Notes: generated by a model not told the origin, from the letters alone. Counted from the first letter of the stretch, positions 1 to 7,411 are shown. The stretch: 10,822 bases of DNA from an uncultured Shinella sp. (GCA_946481465.1 CAMLOC010000053.1:1-10822); one strand, 5' to 3'. Translations and numbers: made by a program.

Positions 1-613
<613 letters not shown>

Positions 614-712
614 ATGCGTTCCTCCCAGAACCGATTTGTCGTGCCGTACCGGGGGCGGGTCCTCCTCAAGACCCTGCACCCCGGCCGGTCCGCCACGAAC
701 TATGCTTGCCCG

Positions 713-1705
713 TCAGCCACCTGCGATACGTCCCTGCAATTCATCCTCGATATGGATGCGGATGATTTCGTCGAACGTGCTTTCCGCCGTGAAACCCAGT
801 TCGCGCGCGCGCTGCGCGTCGAAGTCCGTCGCCCAGCCGGCGACGATCCGGCGGATGACCGGATCCGGCTCGCGCCGGATCAGGGCGACCGTCTTCGGCC
901 CGGCGATCCGGCCGAGCGCCTCGATCTCCTCGCCGACGAGGGCGGAAAGGCCGGGCATGGTGAGATTGCGGCGCGGGCCGATCCGCGCGGTGTCCATGCG
1001 CGCGGCATGGACGAAGAAGCCGACCGCCGAGCGCGGGCTTGCAAACCAGTGGCGCACGTTCTCGTCCACCGGAAGCACGGCTTCCTTGCCGGCGAGCGGC
1101 TCGCGCAGGATGTTGGAGAAGAAGCCGGACGCGGCCTTGTTCGGCGTGCCCGGGCGGATGCAGATGGTCGGCAGGCGGATGCCGATGCCGTCGAACACGC
1201 CCTTGCGCGTATAGTCGGCCAGCAGCAATTCGCTGATCGCCTTCTGCGTGCCGTAGCTCGTCAGCGGCGTGGTGAAGAACGTATCGCCGATCTTCTCGGG
1301 GAAGGGCTCGCCGAAAACCGCGATCGAGGAGGCGAAGATGACGCGCGGCGCATAGGGCGCCTGCAGGCCCTCCCGGCGGATCGCCTCGAAGAGGAAGCGC
1401 GTGCCGTCGAGGTTCACCTTGTAGCCGAGGTCGAAATCGGCCTCGGCCTCGCCCGAGACGATGGCGGCAAGGTGGAAGATGACATCGGGGCGCCTGGCGA
1501 CGAGGCTTTCGGCGACGCCGGGATCCGAGACGTCGAGCGCCAGCGCGGAGGCAATCGCCGAAAGCCCGGCCGGAACCGGCGGCGCCACGACATCCACCAG
1601 CGTCATCGCCGCGACGTCGTAGCCGAGCACGCCGGGCTCGGCCGAAATCCTCTCCACCAGCTTGCGGCCGATCATGCCGGCCGCTCCGATCACCATTACA
1701 TGCAT
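713..1705 (-). CDS. denD: D-erythronate dehydrogenase (extended SDR, NAD-dependent epimerase/dehydratase fold)
   Basis: The predicted reaction is oxidation of D-erythronate at C2 to 2-oxo-tetronate with NAD(P)+, in the cytoplasm. The 330-residue protein is an extended short-chain dehydrogenase. It has the Rossmann motif GAAGMIG at 7-13, FHLAAIVSGEAE near 77-88, SS at 126-127 in the catalytic serine region, and the YxxxK pair Y151/K155 in SYGTQKAISELLL. The blocks RLPTICIRPGTPNKAASGF (177-195), REPLAGKEAVLPV and RHWFASPRSAV match my memory of the DenD family defined beside DUF1537 kinases. The presence of otnI, otnK and otnC within 6 kb supports that substrate over a generic sugar epimerase. 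The start at 1705 follows GGAGG with a 10-base spacer. An in-frame ATG three codons later is the alternative. It lies 46 bases after the GntR gene, with a stable hairpin between them. Confidence 0.88.
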   Translation of the reverse strand: MHVMVIGAAGMIGRKLVERISAEPGVLGYDVAAMTLVDVVAPPVPAGLSAIASALALDVSDPGVAESLVARRPDVIFHLAAIVSGEAEADFDLGYKVNLDGTRFLFEAIRREGLQAPYAPRVIFASSIAVFGEPFPEKIGDTFFTTPLTSYGTQKAISELLLADYTRKGVFDGIGIRLPTICIRPGTPNKAASGFFSNILREPLAGKEAVLPVDENVRHWFASPRSAVGFFVHAARMDTARIGPRRNLTMPGLSALVGEEIEALGRIAGPKTVALIRREPDPVIRRIVAGWATDFDAQRARELGFTAESTFDEIIRIHIEDELQGRIAGG

Positions 1706-1730
1706 ATGCGGCGGACCTCCCTCCGTCGTG

Positions 1731-1747
1731 CCTGCCCGGTGGGCAGG
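1731..1747 (-). other. Intercistronic hairpin between the GntR gene and denD
   Basis: CCTGCCC at 1731-1737 and GGGCAGG at 1741-1747 form a perfect 7-bp, fully GC-rich stem around a 3-base loop. It begins 4 bases after the regulator's stop codon and ends 6 bases before the purine-rich ribosome site of denD (about 1716-1724). No T-run follows in the direction of transcription, so it is not a canonical intrinsic terminator. It could lower downstream expression, block 3' decay, or be a protein-binding palindrome. The structure is seen directly; the role is inference. Confidence 0.45.
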
Positions 1748-1751
1748 ACCT

Positions 1752-2528
1752 TCAATCCTGCTCCTGCCCGAAACCCTTCCCGGCTTTGCCGGCCTGCGCG
1801 ACCAGTTCCCTGGTGGTCGCGTAGATGCGCAGCAGATGTGTGTGGAATGCCCGGGTGACCGCCTCGCGGTCGCGCCGGCGCAGCCCTTCGACGATCTCCA
1901 GATGATCGCGATAGCTCGCCTCGATCGCCCCCGGCCGCGACATGGCCGAGCGGCGGAAATCCATCATGTAGGTGTAGAGATCGGTGACGAAATCGGCGAG
2001 CAGCGGGTTGCCGCAGGCCCGGTAGATCGAAACGTGGAACTCGCGGTCGCAGATGAGGAACCGCATGGCGTCCTCGCCGCCGGCCCGTTGCGCCTCCAGA
2101 AGGTCGTCGAGCTTGGCGAGGGTCTCCTCGTCGATGGCCTCGGCCGCATCGCCCACCACCTTCAGTTCGACATGCAGGCGCGCCGCATGCACCGCCTCCA
2201 GATCGTAGTTGTTGATGGCGTTCGGCGAGACGATCGTCACCGGCAGGTCGCTGACGTCGATCGCGTTGACGCGCGTGCGGCTGCCCTGCGCGACGTCGAG
2301 GATGTTGCGGGCGGAAAGCTGCCGGATGGCGCCGCGCACGGTCTCCCGGCTCACATGCATGACATTGGCAAGCTCGCGCTCGCCCGGCAATTCGTCCCCC
2401 GGCCGCAGCATGTTGGTCGCGATGAGGACCATGATCTTCTCGGCGATGAGGTCGCGCGCGGTGCGCCGGTCGAGCGCCTTGCCCACCCTCGGCATTTCGA
2501 CCAGCACGGGACGTCCGCTCATCGCCAT
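1752..2528 (-). CDS. GntR-family transcriptional regulator, FadR subfamily with FCD ligand domain
   Basis: This is a DNA-binding regulator of 258 residues from the chosen start. The N-terminal winged helix-turn-helix spans about residues 20-88 and includes GDELPGERELANVMHVSRETVR, the usual GntR recognition region. The C-terminal all-helical FCD domain spans about 108-240. It carries the metal-ligand pattern of that domain: D161 and H165 in DREFHVSIYRACGNPLL, H209 in RDHLEIV and H231 in FHTHLL. A metal-dependent carboxylate effector is therefore likely. By context the effector would be a sugar acid such as D-erythronate or its 2-oxo product (inference). The reading frame is open to 2630, but the ATG at 2528 has GGAGG five bases upstream (2534-2538) and gives a normal family N-terminus. 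A 31-bp palindrome lies just upstream, which suggests autoregulation and control of denD and the transporter gene downstream. Confidence 0.92.
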   Translation of the reverse strand: MAMSGRPVLVEMPRVGKALDRRTARDLIAEKIMVLIATNMLRPGDELPGERELANVMHVSRETVRGAIRQLSARNILDVAQGSRTRVNAIDVSDLPVTIVSPNAINNYDLEAVHAARLHVELKVVGDAAEAIDEETLAKLDDLLEAQRAGGEDAMRFLICDREFHVSIYRACGNPLLADFVTDLYTYMMDFRRSAMSRPGAIEASYRDHLEIVEGLRRRDREAVTRAFHTHLLRIYATTRELVAQAGKAGKGFGQEQD

Positions 2529-2539
2529 CTCGCCCTCCC

Positions 2540-2570
2540 ACTGATCTACTGGTTGGTCCAGCAGATCAGT
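2540..2570. promoter_or_regulatory. Probable GntR operator: 31-bp near-perfect palindrome
   Basis: The left arm ACTGATCTACTGG (2540-2552) and right arm CCAGCAGATCAGT (2558-2570) pair at 12 of 13 positions around the 5-base spacer TTGGT. The site begins 12 bases before the GntR start codon and just precedes its ribosome site. FCD-type GntR regulators usually bind a short palindrome in their own leader, so the simplest reading is the binding site of the adjacent regulator. The CTGG/CCAG inner half-sites resemble the TGGT..ACCA core common in that family. As RNA it could also fold into a hairpin directly before the ribosome site. Confidence 0.7.
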
Positions 2571-2574
2571 TGTG

Positions 2575-2603
2575 AGCAAAGCCGGAAAGGCCAGGCCCGT
2601 CAA
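2575..2603 (-). promoter_or_regulatory. Candidate promoter for the GntR-denD-ABC transcription unit
   Basis: On the minus strand CTTGACG (the -35 hexamer TTGACG is 2603-2598) matches the CTTGAC -35 element typical of rhizobial housekeeping promoters. A 17-base spacer follows, then the weak -10 candidate TTTGCT (2580-2575). The predicted start near 2569 would put the 31-bp palindrome over the initiation region, which is a repressing position. The weak -10 keeps confidence low. Confidence 0.35.
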
Positions 2604-2626
2604 GACAGCTTCGTCGCCGCGCCGCA

Positions 2627-3442
2627 TCAAAAAGCCGCCCTCCGATTGTGCACCGCATGGTCGGCTCGCGGCCCGCGCGCACGCTCCAGCCAGCCGAGGC
2701 CGTCGAGGGTGGCGCCGGCAGGACGGTATTCGCAGCCGACCCAGCCGTCATAGCCGAGCGCGTCGAGCGCCGCGAAGATGCGGAAATCGTCGAGTTCGCC
2801 GGTGCCGGGCTCCTGCCGCTTCGGCACAGAGGCGACCTGGACATGGCCGATCACCGGCATCAGCGTTTCGAGGCCCGTCAGCACGTCGCCATGCAGGATC
2901 TGGCGGTGGTAGATGTCGAACTGGAGCCTCAGGTTCGGATGTCCCAGCCGGTCGATAATCTCGGCCGCGCGGTCGAAATCGTCGAGGAAATAGCCCGGCA
3001 TGTCGCGCCGGTTTATCGGCTCGATGAGGAGCGTGCGACCCGCCGCCCCCGCCGCATCGGCGGCAAAGCGCAGCGCGTCGAGATAGGCCGCCGCGGCGGC
3101 CGGATCGCCCGCCGGGGCAAGGCCGGCCATGACATGCAGCAGCGGCGCATCCAGCGCCCGCGCATAATCGAGGGCCGTCGCGACCGAGCGGCGGAACTCT
3201 TCCGCGCGCTCCGGCAGGGCCGCAAGCCCGCGCTCGCCCTTCGCCCAGTCTCCGGGCGGCAGGTTGAAGAGCACCTGCCGCAGGCCCGCCGCCCGCAGCG
3301 CAGCGGCGACGGTTTCCGCCGGATGGTCATAGGGGAACAGATACTCGACCGCCTCGAACCCCGCCTCCGCCGCCTCGCCGAATCGCTCCAGGAACGGCCG
3401 CTCGGTGAACATCATGGAGAGGTTGGCGGCAAAGCGCGGCAT
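2627..3442 (-). CDS. otnI: 2-oxo-tetronate isomerase (hydroxypyruvate isomerase-like TIM barrel)
   Basis: The predicted role is interconversion of 2-oxo-tetronate and 3-oxo-tetronate, bringing the C2-oxidised acids made by LtnD and DenD to the kinase substrate. The 271-residue protein has the xylose-isomerase-like/Hyi fold: the opening MPRFAANLSMMFTERPF, FNLPPGDWAKGERGL at 59-73, LLIEPINRRDMPGYFL at 138-153, LQFDIYH at 173-179, GHVQVA at 199-204 and GCEYRP at 236-241. E141, D176, Q202 and E238 are the likely divalent-metal ligands and catalytic acids. Hydroxypyruvate isomerase has the same signature; the otnK/otnC/denD/ltnD context favours OtnI. It starts one base after the ltnD stop (TGACATG), with its own GGAGGAG 10 bases upstream, so translation is coupled to ltnD. 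The tail after GLGWLERARG is about 14 residues of low-conservation sequence. Confidence 0.88.
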   Translation of the reverse strand: MPRFAANLSMMFTERPFLERFGEAAEAGFEAVEYLFPYDHPAETVAAALRAAGLRQVLFNLPPGDWAKGERGLAALPERAEEFRRSVATALDYARALDAPLLHVMAGLAPAGDPAAAAAYLDALRFAADAAGAAGRTLLIEPINRRDMPGYFLDDFDRAAEIIDRLGHPNLRLQFDIYHRQILHGDVLTGLETLMPVIGHVQVASVPKRQEPGTGELDDFRIFAALDALGYDGWVGCEYRPAGATLDGLGWLERARGPRADHAVHNRRAAF

Positions 3443-3443
3443 G

Positions 3444-4364
3444 TCAGTCCGTCTCCTCCGGCCCCATGCCGGGCAGCGTGAGGCCGGATATGCCGGCCAG
3501 CAGCCGGGCGACGGACGAATCGTCGTCGCGCCCCATGCCCGCCGCCTCCGTCATGACGAAAAGCTGCAACGCGGCGCTCGTCACCGGCAGCGGGAATTTC
3601 TGCCGCCGCCCGAGATCGGAGACGATGCCGAGGTCCTTGGTGAAGATAGAGACCGCGCTCATCGGCGCATAATCGCCGGCCAGCACATGCGGGATGCGGT
3701 TCTCGAACATCCAGCTGTTGCCGGCCGATTTCGTGATGACGTCGAAGACGCGGGATATGTCGAGCCCGAGGCTCTTGGCGAAGGTGATCGCCTCGCAGGC
3801 GGCGGCGATGTGGACACCGGCCAGAAGCTGGTTGACGATCTTGAACGACGAGCCGATGCCGACGCTATCGCCGAGCCGGTAGACGGTCTCGGCCATGGCG
3901 TCGAGTGCTGGGCCGGCGGCGGCGAAGGCCTCCGGCGAGCCCGAGCCCATGACCGTCAGCGCGCCGGCGCCGGCCTTCGCCGCGCCGCCGCTGATCGGCG
4001 CGTCGAGATAGAGAACGCCGGCCTCCTCCGCGCGCCGTGCGAAATCCTGCGCCTCCTGCGGCGCCATGGTCGGCGAGGCGATGACGACGGCGCCCGGGCC
4101 GAGCGCCGCGGCAGCGCTGCCGGCGCCGAACAGCACGCTTTCGACCTGGGCCGCATTGACGACGACAAGGACGGGGATATCCGCCCCGCGCGCCGCCTCG
4201 GCAGCGCTTGCCGCCGCCCGGCCGCCTGCCGCCTCAAGCGCGCCCAGCGCATCGGGATTGGTGTCGTAGCCCGAGACGGAAAGGCCGCCGCGCAACAGGG
4301 AGCGGGCCATGCCGATTCCCATGGCGCCAAGGCCGATCACTGCGACCGATTTCGCTGGATCCAT
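3444..4364 (-). CDS. ltnD: L-threonate dehydrogenase-like beta-hydroxyacid dehydrogenase (3-HIBDH family)
   Basis: The predicted reaction is NAD+-dependent oxidation of L-threonate at C2 to 2-oxo-tetronate. The 306-residue protein has the full family architecture. The N-terminal Rossmann domain has GLGAMGIGM at 11-19 and the NAD-favouring acidic residue D34 in GYDTNP. The substrate loop DAPISGGAAKAGAG is at 121-134. The C-terminal helical domain carries catalytic K175 and N178 in FKIVNQLLAG, and KDLG at 243-246. Relatives act on 3-hydroxyisobutyrate, tartronate semialdehyde or glycerate. LtnD is preferred because otnI follows directly and otnK/otnC lie on the other arm of the divergent locus. 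Its ATG follows GGAGG (4370-4374) with a 5-base spacer. It is the first gene of the minus-strand arm and one LacI-type operator lies 26 bases upstream, so LacI control is likely. Confidence 0.85.
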   Translation of the reverse strand: MDPAKSVAVIGLGAMGIGMARSLLRGGLSVSGYDTNPDALGALEAAGGRAAASAAEAARGADIPVLVVVNAAQVESVLFGAGSAAAALGPGAVVIASPTMAPQEAQDFARRAEEAGVLYLDAPISGGAAKAGAGALTVMGSGSPEAFAAAGPALDAMAETVYRLGDSVGIGSSFKIVNQLLAGVHIAAACEAITFAKSLGLDISRVFDVITKSAGNSWMFENRIPHVLAGDYAPMSAVSIFTKDLGIVSDLGRRQKFPLPVTSAALQLFVMTEAAGMGRDDDSSVARLLAGISGLTLPGMGPEETD

Positions 4365-4387
4365 CCCGTCCTCCCCGTCCGCTGTTC

Positions 4388-4417
4388 TTATGACAGCGCT
4401 AACATATCTTCAGTCAA
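4388..4417 (-). promoter_or_regulatory. Candidate ltnD promoter
   Basis: Reading on the minus strand, TTGACT (4417-4412) is a good -35 element. With an 18-base spacer the -10 would be TCATAA (4393-4388), a weak match. The left LacI-type operator falls in the spacer and reaches into the -10, so a bound repressor would block this promoter. The -35 sits only 5 bases from the opposite -35 of lacI, so RNA polymerase binding at the two promoters may be mutually exclusive. The -10 assignment is uncertain. Confidence 0.4.
4390..4407. promoter_or_regulatory. LacI-type operator 1 (ltnD side)
   Basis: ATGACAGCGCTAACATAT contains the imperfect palindrome TGACAGCGCTAACA around a central CG. This is the form expected for a LacI/GalR-family operator, and a LacI-family gene begins 87 bases away. 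It is the exact reverse complement of the 18-bp site at 4446-4463. The site overlaps the proposed ltnD promoter. Confidence 0.8.
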
Positions 4418-4422
4418 ACACA

Positions 4423-4452
4423 TTGACGGGAGGCTCGCAAGAAAAATATGTT
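4423..4452 (+). promoter_or_regulatory. Candidate lacI-otnK-otnC promoter
   Basis: TTGACG (4423-4428) matches the -35 consensus at five of six positions. An 18-base spacer follows, then TATGTT (4447-4452), four of six matches to the -10 consensus. The predicted start is near 4459, giving a leader of about 35 bases before the lacI ATG. The right operator (4446-4463) covers the -10 and start point, so the regulator would repress its own operon. Confidence 0.5.
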
Positions 4453-4463
4453 AGCGCTGTCAT
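4446..4463. promoter_or_regulatory. LacI-type operator 2 (lacI side)
   Basis: ATATGTTAGCGCTGTCAT is the exact inverted copy of operator 1, with the same CG-centred palindrome. The two sites are 56 bp apart centre to centre (38 bp between arms), about five helical turns. A tetrameric or paired dimeric repressor could therefore bridge them. The match ends exactly at 18 bp on both sides, which suggests selection on the binding site and not a recent duplication. Confidence 0.8.
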
Positions 4464-4493
4464 TCGACCTGAAACCACCCTGAAAGACTGCGC

Positions 4494-5492
4494 ATGCCGC
4501 CGACCAAACCCACCCTGACCGATGTCGCCCGCCTTGCCGGCGTGAGCGAGATCACCGTCTCGCGGGTCGTTCGCGGCAAGGGGCCGATCGCCGAGGAGAC
4601 GCGCCGGCGGGTGCGCGGCGCGATCGAGGCGCTCGGCTATGTGCCGAACCGGGCGGCCGGCACCCTCGCCTCCTCGGCCTCGCTGTTCATCGGCGTCATC
4701 CTGCCCTCGATGCACAACATCGTCTTCCCCGAGGTGCTGCGCGGCATCTACGAGGGGCTGGCCGGCAGCCCTTACCAGCCGCTTCTCGGCGTCAGCGAAT
4801 ACGACCGCGAGAAGGAGCAGGAGATCCTCTCCTCGCTGCTCGCCTGGCAGCCGATGGCGATCATCACCGCCGGCTCGGACCATACGGACGTCACGCGCCG
4901 GCTGCTCAGGGAAAGCGGCGTGCGCGTCGTGGAACTGATGGATACGGAGGGCGATCCCGTCGATCTCGTCGTCGGCTTTTCCCACCGGCAGGCCGGTTAC
5001 GACAGCGGCCGGCACCTGATCGCCAAGGGCTATCGCCGCATCGGCTATGTCGGCCACGACTGGGTCGCGGACCGGCGTGCGCGGCTGCGTTACGAAGGCC
5101 TCGTCGACGCGCTCGCCGAGGAAGGCCTTTCCCTTGCCGCGGAGGTGCATGTCGACGGGCCGAGTTCCGTCACCGGGGGGGCGGAGATGCTGCCCAGGCT
5201 GCTCGCCGCGGCGGATATCGACGCCGCCGTCTTCGTCAACGACGACATGGCGGTCGGCGGCTACTTCCACTGCCTTGCGGCCGGCATCGCGGTGAAGGAA
5301 GAACTCGCGCTCTTCGGCTTCAACGGGCTCGACATCGGCCAGGCGATCCCCATGCCGCTGTCGACCGTCCGCTCCAACCGCTTCGAGATCGGCCGCATCG
5401 CCGCGGGGCGCATCATCGCGGAGCCGAGGCGGCCCGCCGAAACCGAGGTCGTGAACACGGGATACGAGATCATCGAGGGCGCGACCGCCTGA
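4494..5492 (+). CDS. LacI-family transcriptional regulator of the tetronate genes
   Basis: This is a repressor of 332 residues, the usual family length. The helix-turn-helix is at residues 7-26 (TLTDVARLAGVSEITVSRVV), followed by the hinge region YVPNRAAGTLASSAS at about 49-63. The periplasmic-binding-protein-like effector domain starts at SLFIGVILPSMHNIVF and includes GYDSGRHLIAKGYRRIGYVG, VFVNDDMAVGG and LFGFNGLDIG. The N-terminal half resembles gluconate-type (GntR/IdnR-like) LacI members, fitting a sugar-acid effector. The ligand is probably L-threonate or an oxo-tetronate (inference). The ATG at 4494 is preceded only by weak purine sequence (GAAAGA), so the repressor may be made at low level. 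It heads a plus-strand operon with otnK 22 bases downstream. Two matching operators sit in its own promoter region, so it very likely controls both divergent arms. Confidence 0.93.
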   Translation: MPPTKPTLTDVARLAGVSEITVSRVVRGKGPIAEETRRRVRGAIEALGYVPNRAAGTLASSASLFIGVILPSMHNIVFPEVLRGIYEGLAGSPYQPLLGVSEYDREKEQEILSSLLAWQPMAIITAGSDHTDVTRRLLRESGVRVVELMDTEGDPVDLVVGFSHRQAGYDSGRHLIAKGYRRIGYVGHDWVADRRARLRYEGLVDALAEEGLSLAAEVHVDGPSSVTGGAEMLPRLLAAADIDAAVFVNDDMAVGGYFHCLAAGIAVKEELALFGFNGLDIGQAIPMPLSTVRSNRFEIGRIAAGRIIAEPRRPAETEVVNTGYEIIEGATA

Positions 5493-5514
5493 GGATAGGA
5501 AAGAAGGACGAGAC

Positions 5515-6768
5515 ATGTTCATAGGCGCCATTGCCGACGACCTGACGGGAGCGACAGACCTCTGCCTCATGCTGGCGCGCGGCGGCATGCGTGTGGTGCA
5601 GGCGATCGGCGTGCCGGACGCAAGCTTCGATTTCGGCGCGGCGGATGCCGTGGTCGTGGCGTTGAAATCGCGCACGCTTCCCAAGGCGGACGCCGTCGCC
5701 CAGTCGCTCGCGGCCGCCCGCCGGCTCCTCGATGCGGGCGCCCGGCAGCTCTTCTTCAAATATTGCTCGACCTTCGATTCGACCGACGAAGGCAATATCG
5801 GGCCGGTGACCGAGGCGCTGCTGGAGGCGACCGGCGCCGCGCTGACCATCGCCTGCCCCGCCTTCCCGGCCAACGGCCGCACGGTCTATCGGGGCCACCT
5901 CTTCGTCGGCGACCTGCTGCTGTCCGACAGCCCGATGAAGGACCATCCGCTGACGCCGATGCGCGACGCCAACCTCGTGCGCGTGCTGCAGCGGCAGACG
6001 GCGCTGCCGGTCGGGCTGGTCGGCCACGAGACGGTGGAAAAGGGCGCGGATGCGATCCGTGCGGCGCTCGACAAGGCCGCGAGCGACGGCCTCAACATGC
6101 TTGTCGTCGATGCCGTGACGGACGACCAGCTCCGGGCCATCGGCACCGCCGCGGCGGGGCTGAAGCTCGTCACGGGCGGCTCGGGCGTCGCCCTCGGCCT
6201 GCCCGCCAATTTCGGCTTCTCGCAGGGCGCGGGAAGCGCCCGGCCCTTTCCCGCGCCGGCGGGGCGCGCGGCCATCATCGCCGGCTCCTGCTCCGCCGCC
6301 ACCCGCCGGCAGATCGCCGCCGCACGCGCCGCCGGCATCCCCGCGCTGAAGATCGATCCCCAGGATATCGCCGAAGGGCGGATGACGGCGGAGGCGGCGG
6401 CGCGCTGGATCATCGACAGCGACCATGCGACGCCCCTCGTCTTTTCGAGCGACGATCGCGCGGAGGTCGCACGGGCGCAGGCCGCGCTGGGCCGGATGCG
6501 GGCCGGGGAACTGGTCGAGCATCTTCTGGCGGATGTCGCGATCCGGCTGAGGGATGCCCGCTTCCGCCGCTTCGTCGTTGCCGGCGGCGAGACCTCCGGC
6601 GCGGTCGTCAATGCGCTCGGCCCGGCCGCCCTTGCGATCGGGCCGGAGATCGACCCCGGCGTGCCGTGGACCGTCAGCCTCGACGGAGCCCCCCTGGCGC
6701 TGGCGTTGAAATCCGGCAATTTCGGCGCCGACGACTTCTTTCTCAAAGCATGGGAGCTGCTGCAATGA
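5515..6768 (+). CDS. otnK: 3-oxo-tetronate kinase (DUF1537 / four-carbon acid sugar kinase)
   Basis: The enzyme phosphorylates 3-oxo-tetronate at C4 with ATP, the committing step of the pathway. The 417-residue protein has the two-domain DUF1537 architecture. The N-terminal acid-sugar-binding domain (about 1-230) has IADDLTGATD at 6-15, KYCSTFDST at 82-90, CPAFPANGRTVYRGHLFV at 114-131, SPMKDHPLTPM at 139-149 and VTGGSGVALGL at 219-229. The C-terminal nucleotide-binding domain (about 250-417) has AGSCSAATRRQI at 256-267, the glycine-rich VAGGETSGAVV at 355-365 and LKSGNFGADDFF at 398-409. The choice of OtnK over the D-threonate kinase DtnK rests on linkage to OtnC and OtnI and the absence of a PdxA2-type dehydrogenase. 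GAAGGA lies 6 bases before the ATG. The stop codon overlaps the otnC start as ATGA. Confidence 0.92.
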   Translation: MFIGAIADDLTGATDLCLMLARGGMRVVQAIGVPDASFDFGAADAVVVALKSRTLPKADAVAQSLAAARRLLDAGARQLFFKYCSTFDSTDEGNIGPVTEALLEATGAALTIACPAFPANGRTVYRGHLFVGDLLLSDSPMKDHPLTPMRDANLVRVLQRQTALPVGLVGHETVEKGADAIRAALDKAASDGLNMLVVDAVTDDQLRAIGTAAAGLKLVTGGSGVALGLPANFGFSQGAGSARPFPAPAGRAAIIAGSCSAATRRQIAAARAAGIPALKIDPQDIAEGRMTAEAAARWIIDSDHATPLVFSSDDRAEVARAQAALGRMRAGELVEHLLADVAIRLRDARFRRFVVAGGETSGAVVNALGPAALAIGPEIDPGVPWTVSLDGAPLALALKSGNFGADDFFLKAWELLQ

Positions 6769-7403
6769 CCGCCATCCTCTCCGAGGAAACCAGGACGCGC
6801 GATGCGATCGCCGCCACCGGAAAATCCCTCTTCGACCGCGGGCTCACCTTCGGTTCGGCCGGCAATATCAGCGTGCGGCTCTCGAATGGCGACATGCTGA
6901 TGACGCCGACCAATGCCTCGCTCGGCGCGCTCGATCCGGCGCGGCTCTCGCGCTTTTCGGCGGAGGGCGTGCATACGGGCGGCGACAAGCCGACCAAGGA
7001 AGCCTTCCTGCACCAGTGCATGTATTGCAAACGGCCGCAAAGCGCCGCCGTCGTGCACCTGCATTCCACCCATTCCGTCGCCGTCAGCATCCTTGCCGAT
7101 ACCGATCCGGAGGATGTGCTGCCGCCGCTGACCGCCTATTACGTCATGCGCGTGGGAGCCCTGCCGCTGGTGCCCTATTTCCCTCCAGGCGACACGGCGC
7201 TGGCCGAGGCCGTGGCGTTGAGGGCCGAGAAGAGCCACGCCGTCCTGCTCGCCAACCACGGCCCCGTCGTTGCCGGCAAGACGCTCACGGATGCGCAGTA
7301 CGCCACCGAGGAACTGGAGGAGACGGCCAAGCTCTTCCTCCTGCTCCGCGGCTCGGCGATCCGGCCGCTCACCACCGGGCAGAAGGCCGCGCTCCAGCCG
7401 TAG
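6765..7403 (+). CDS. otnC: 3-oxo-tetronate 4-phosphate decarboxylase (class II aldolase/adducin family)
   Basis: The predicted reaction is decarboxylation of 3-oxo-tetronate 4-phosphate to dihydroxyacetone phosphate and CO2, feeding glycolysis or gluconeogenesis. The 212-residue protein is a single class II aldolase/adducin domain. It has FGSAGNIS at 29-36, which forms the phosphate-binding loop in relatives, the catalytic acid E79 in PTKEAFLH, zinc ligands H98 and H100 in VHLHSTHS, and H165 in LANHGPVVAGK. Fuculose-phosphate aldolase relatives share these residues, and the position right after otnK decides the call. The start ATG at 6765 overlaps the otnK stop by four bases (ATGA) and has GGAG eight bases upstream, so translation is coupled. 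The same frame is open far upstream inside otnK, but that part is out-of-frame shadow sequence. It is the last gene of the plus-strand operon and converges on the sulfoquinovose-type genes. Confidence 0.92.
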   Translation: MTAILSEETRTRDAIAATGKSLFDRGLTFGSAGNISVRLSNGDMLMTPTNASLGALDPARLSRFSAEGVHTGGDKPTKEAFLHQCMYCKRPQSAAVVHLHSTHSVAVSILADTDPEDVLPPLTAYYVMRVGALPLVPYFPPGDTALAEAVALRAEKSHAVLLANHGPVVAGKTLTDAQYATEELEETAKLFLLLRGSAIRPLTTGQKAALQP

Positions 7404-7411
7404 ACGACGCG

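Noticed and set aside
2529..2630. N-terminal extension of the GntR regulator to 2630
   Set aside because: It would translate the palindrome and promoter-like region, and the ATG at 2528 has an excellent ribosome site and gives a normal family N-terminus.
2627..3442. Call as hydroxypyruvate isomerase of glyoxylate metabolism
   Set aside because: The fold signature cannot exclude it, but no glyoxylate carboligase or tartronate semialdehyde reductase gene is adjacent, and otnK, otnC and denD are.
4410..5882. A 490-codon minus-strand open frame opposite lacI and the start of otnK
   Set aside because: It runs through the operator/promoter region and opposite two well-supported genes, has low-complexity composition and no domain.
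5470..7259. Long minus-strand open frames opposite otnK and otnC
   Set aside because: The plus-strand frames carry complete kinase and aldolase motifs. The opposite frames show only compositional bias.
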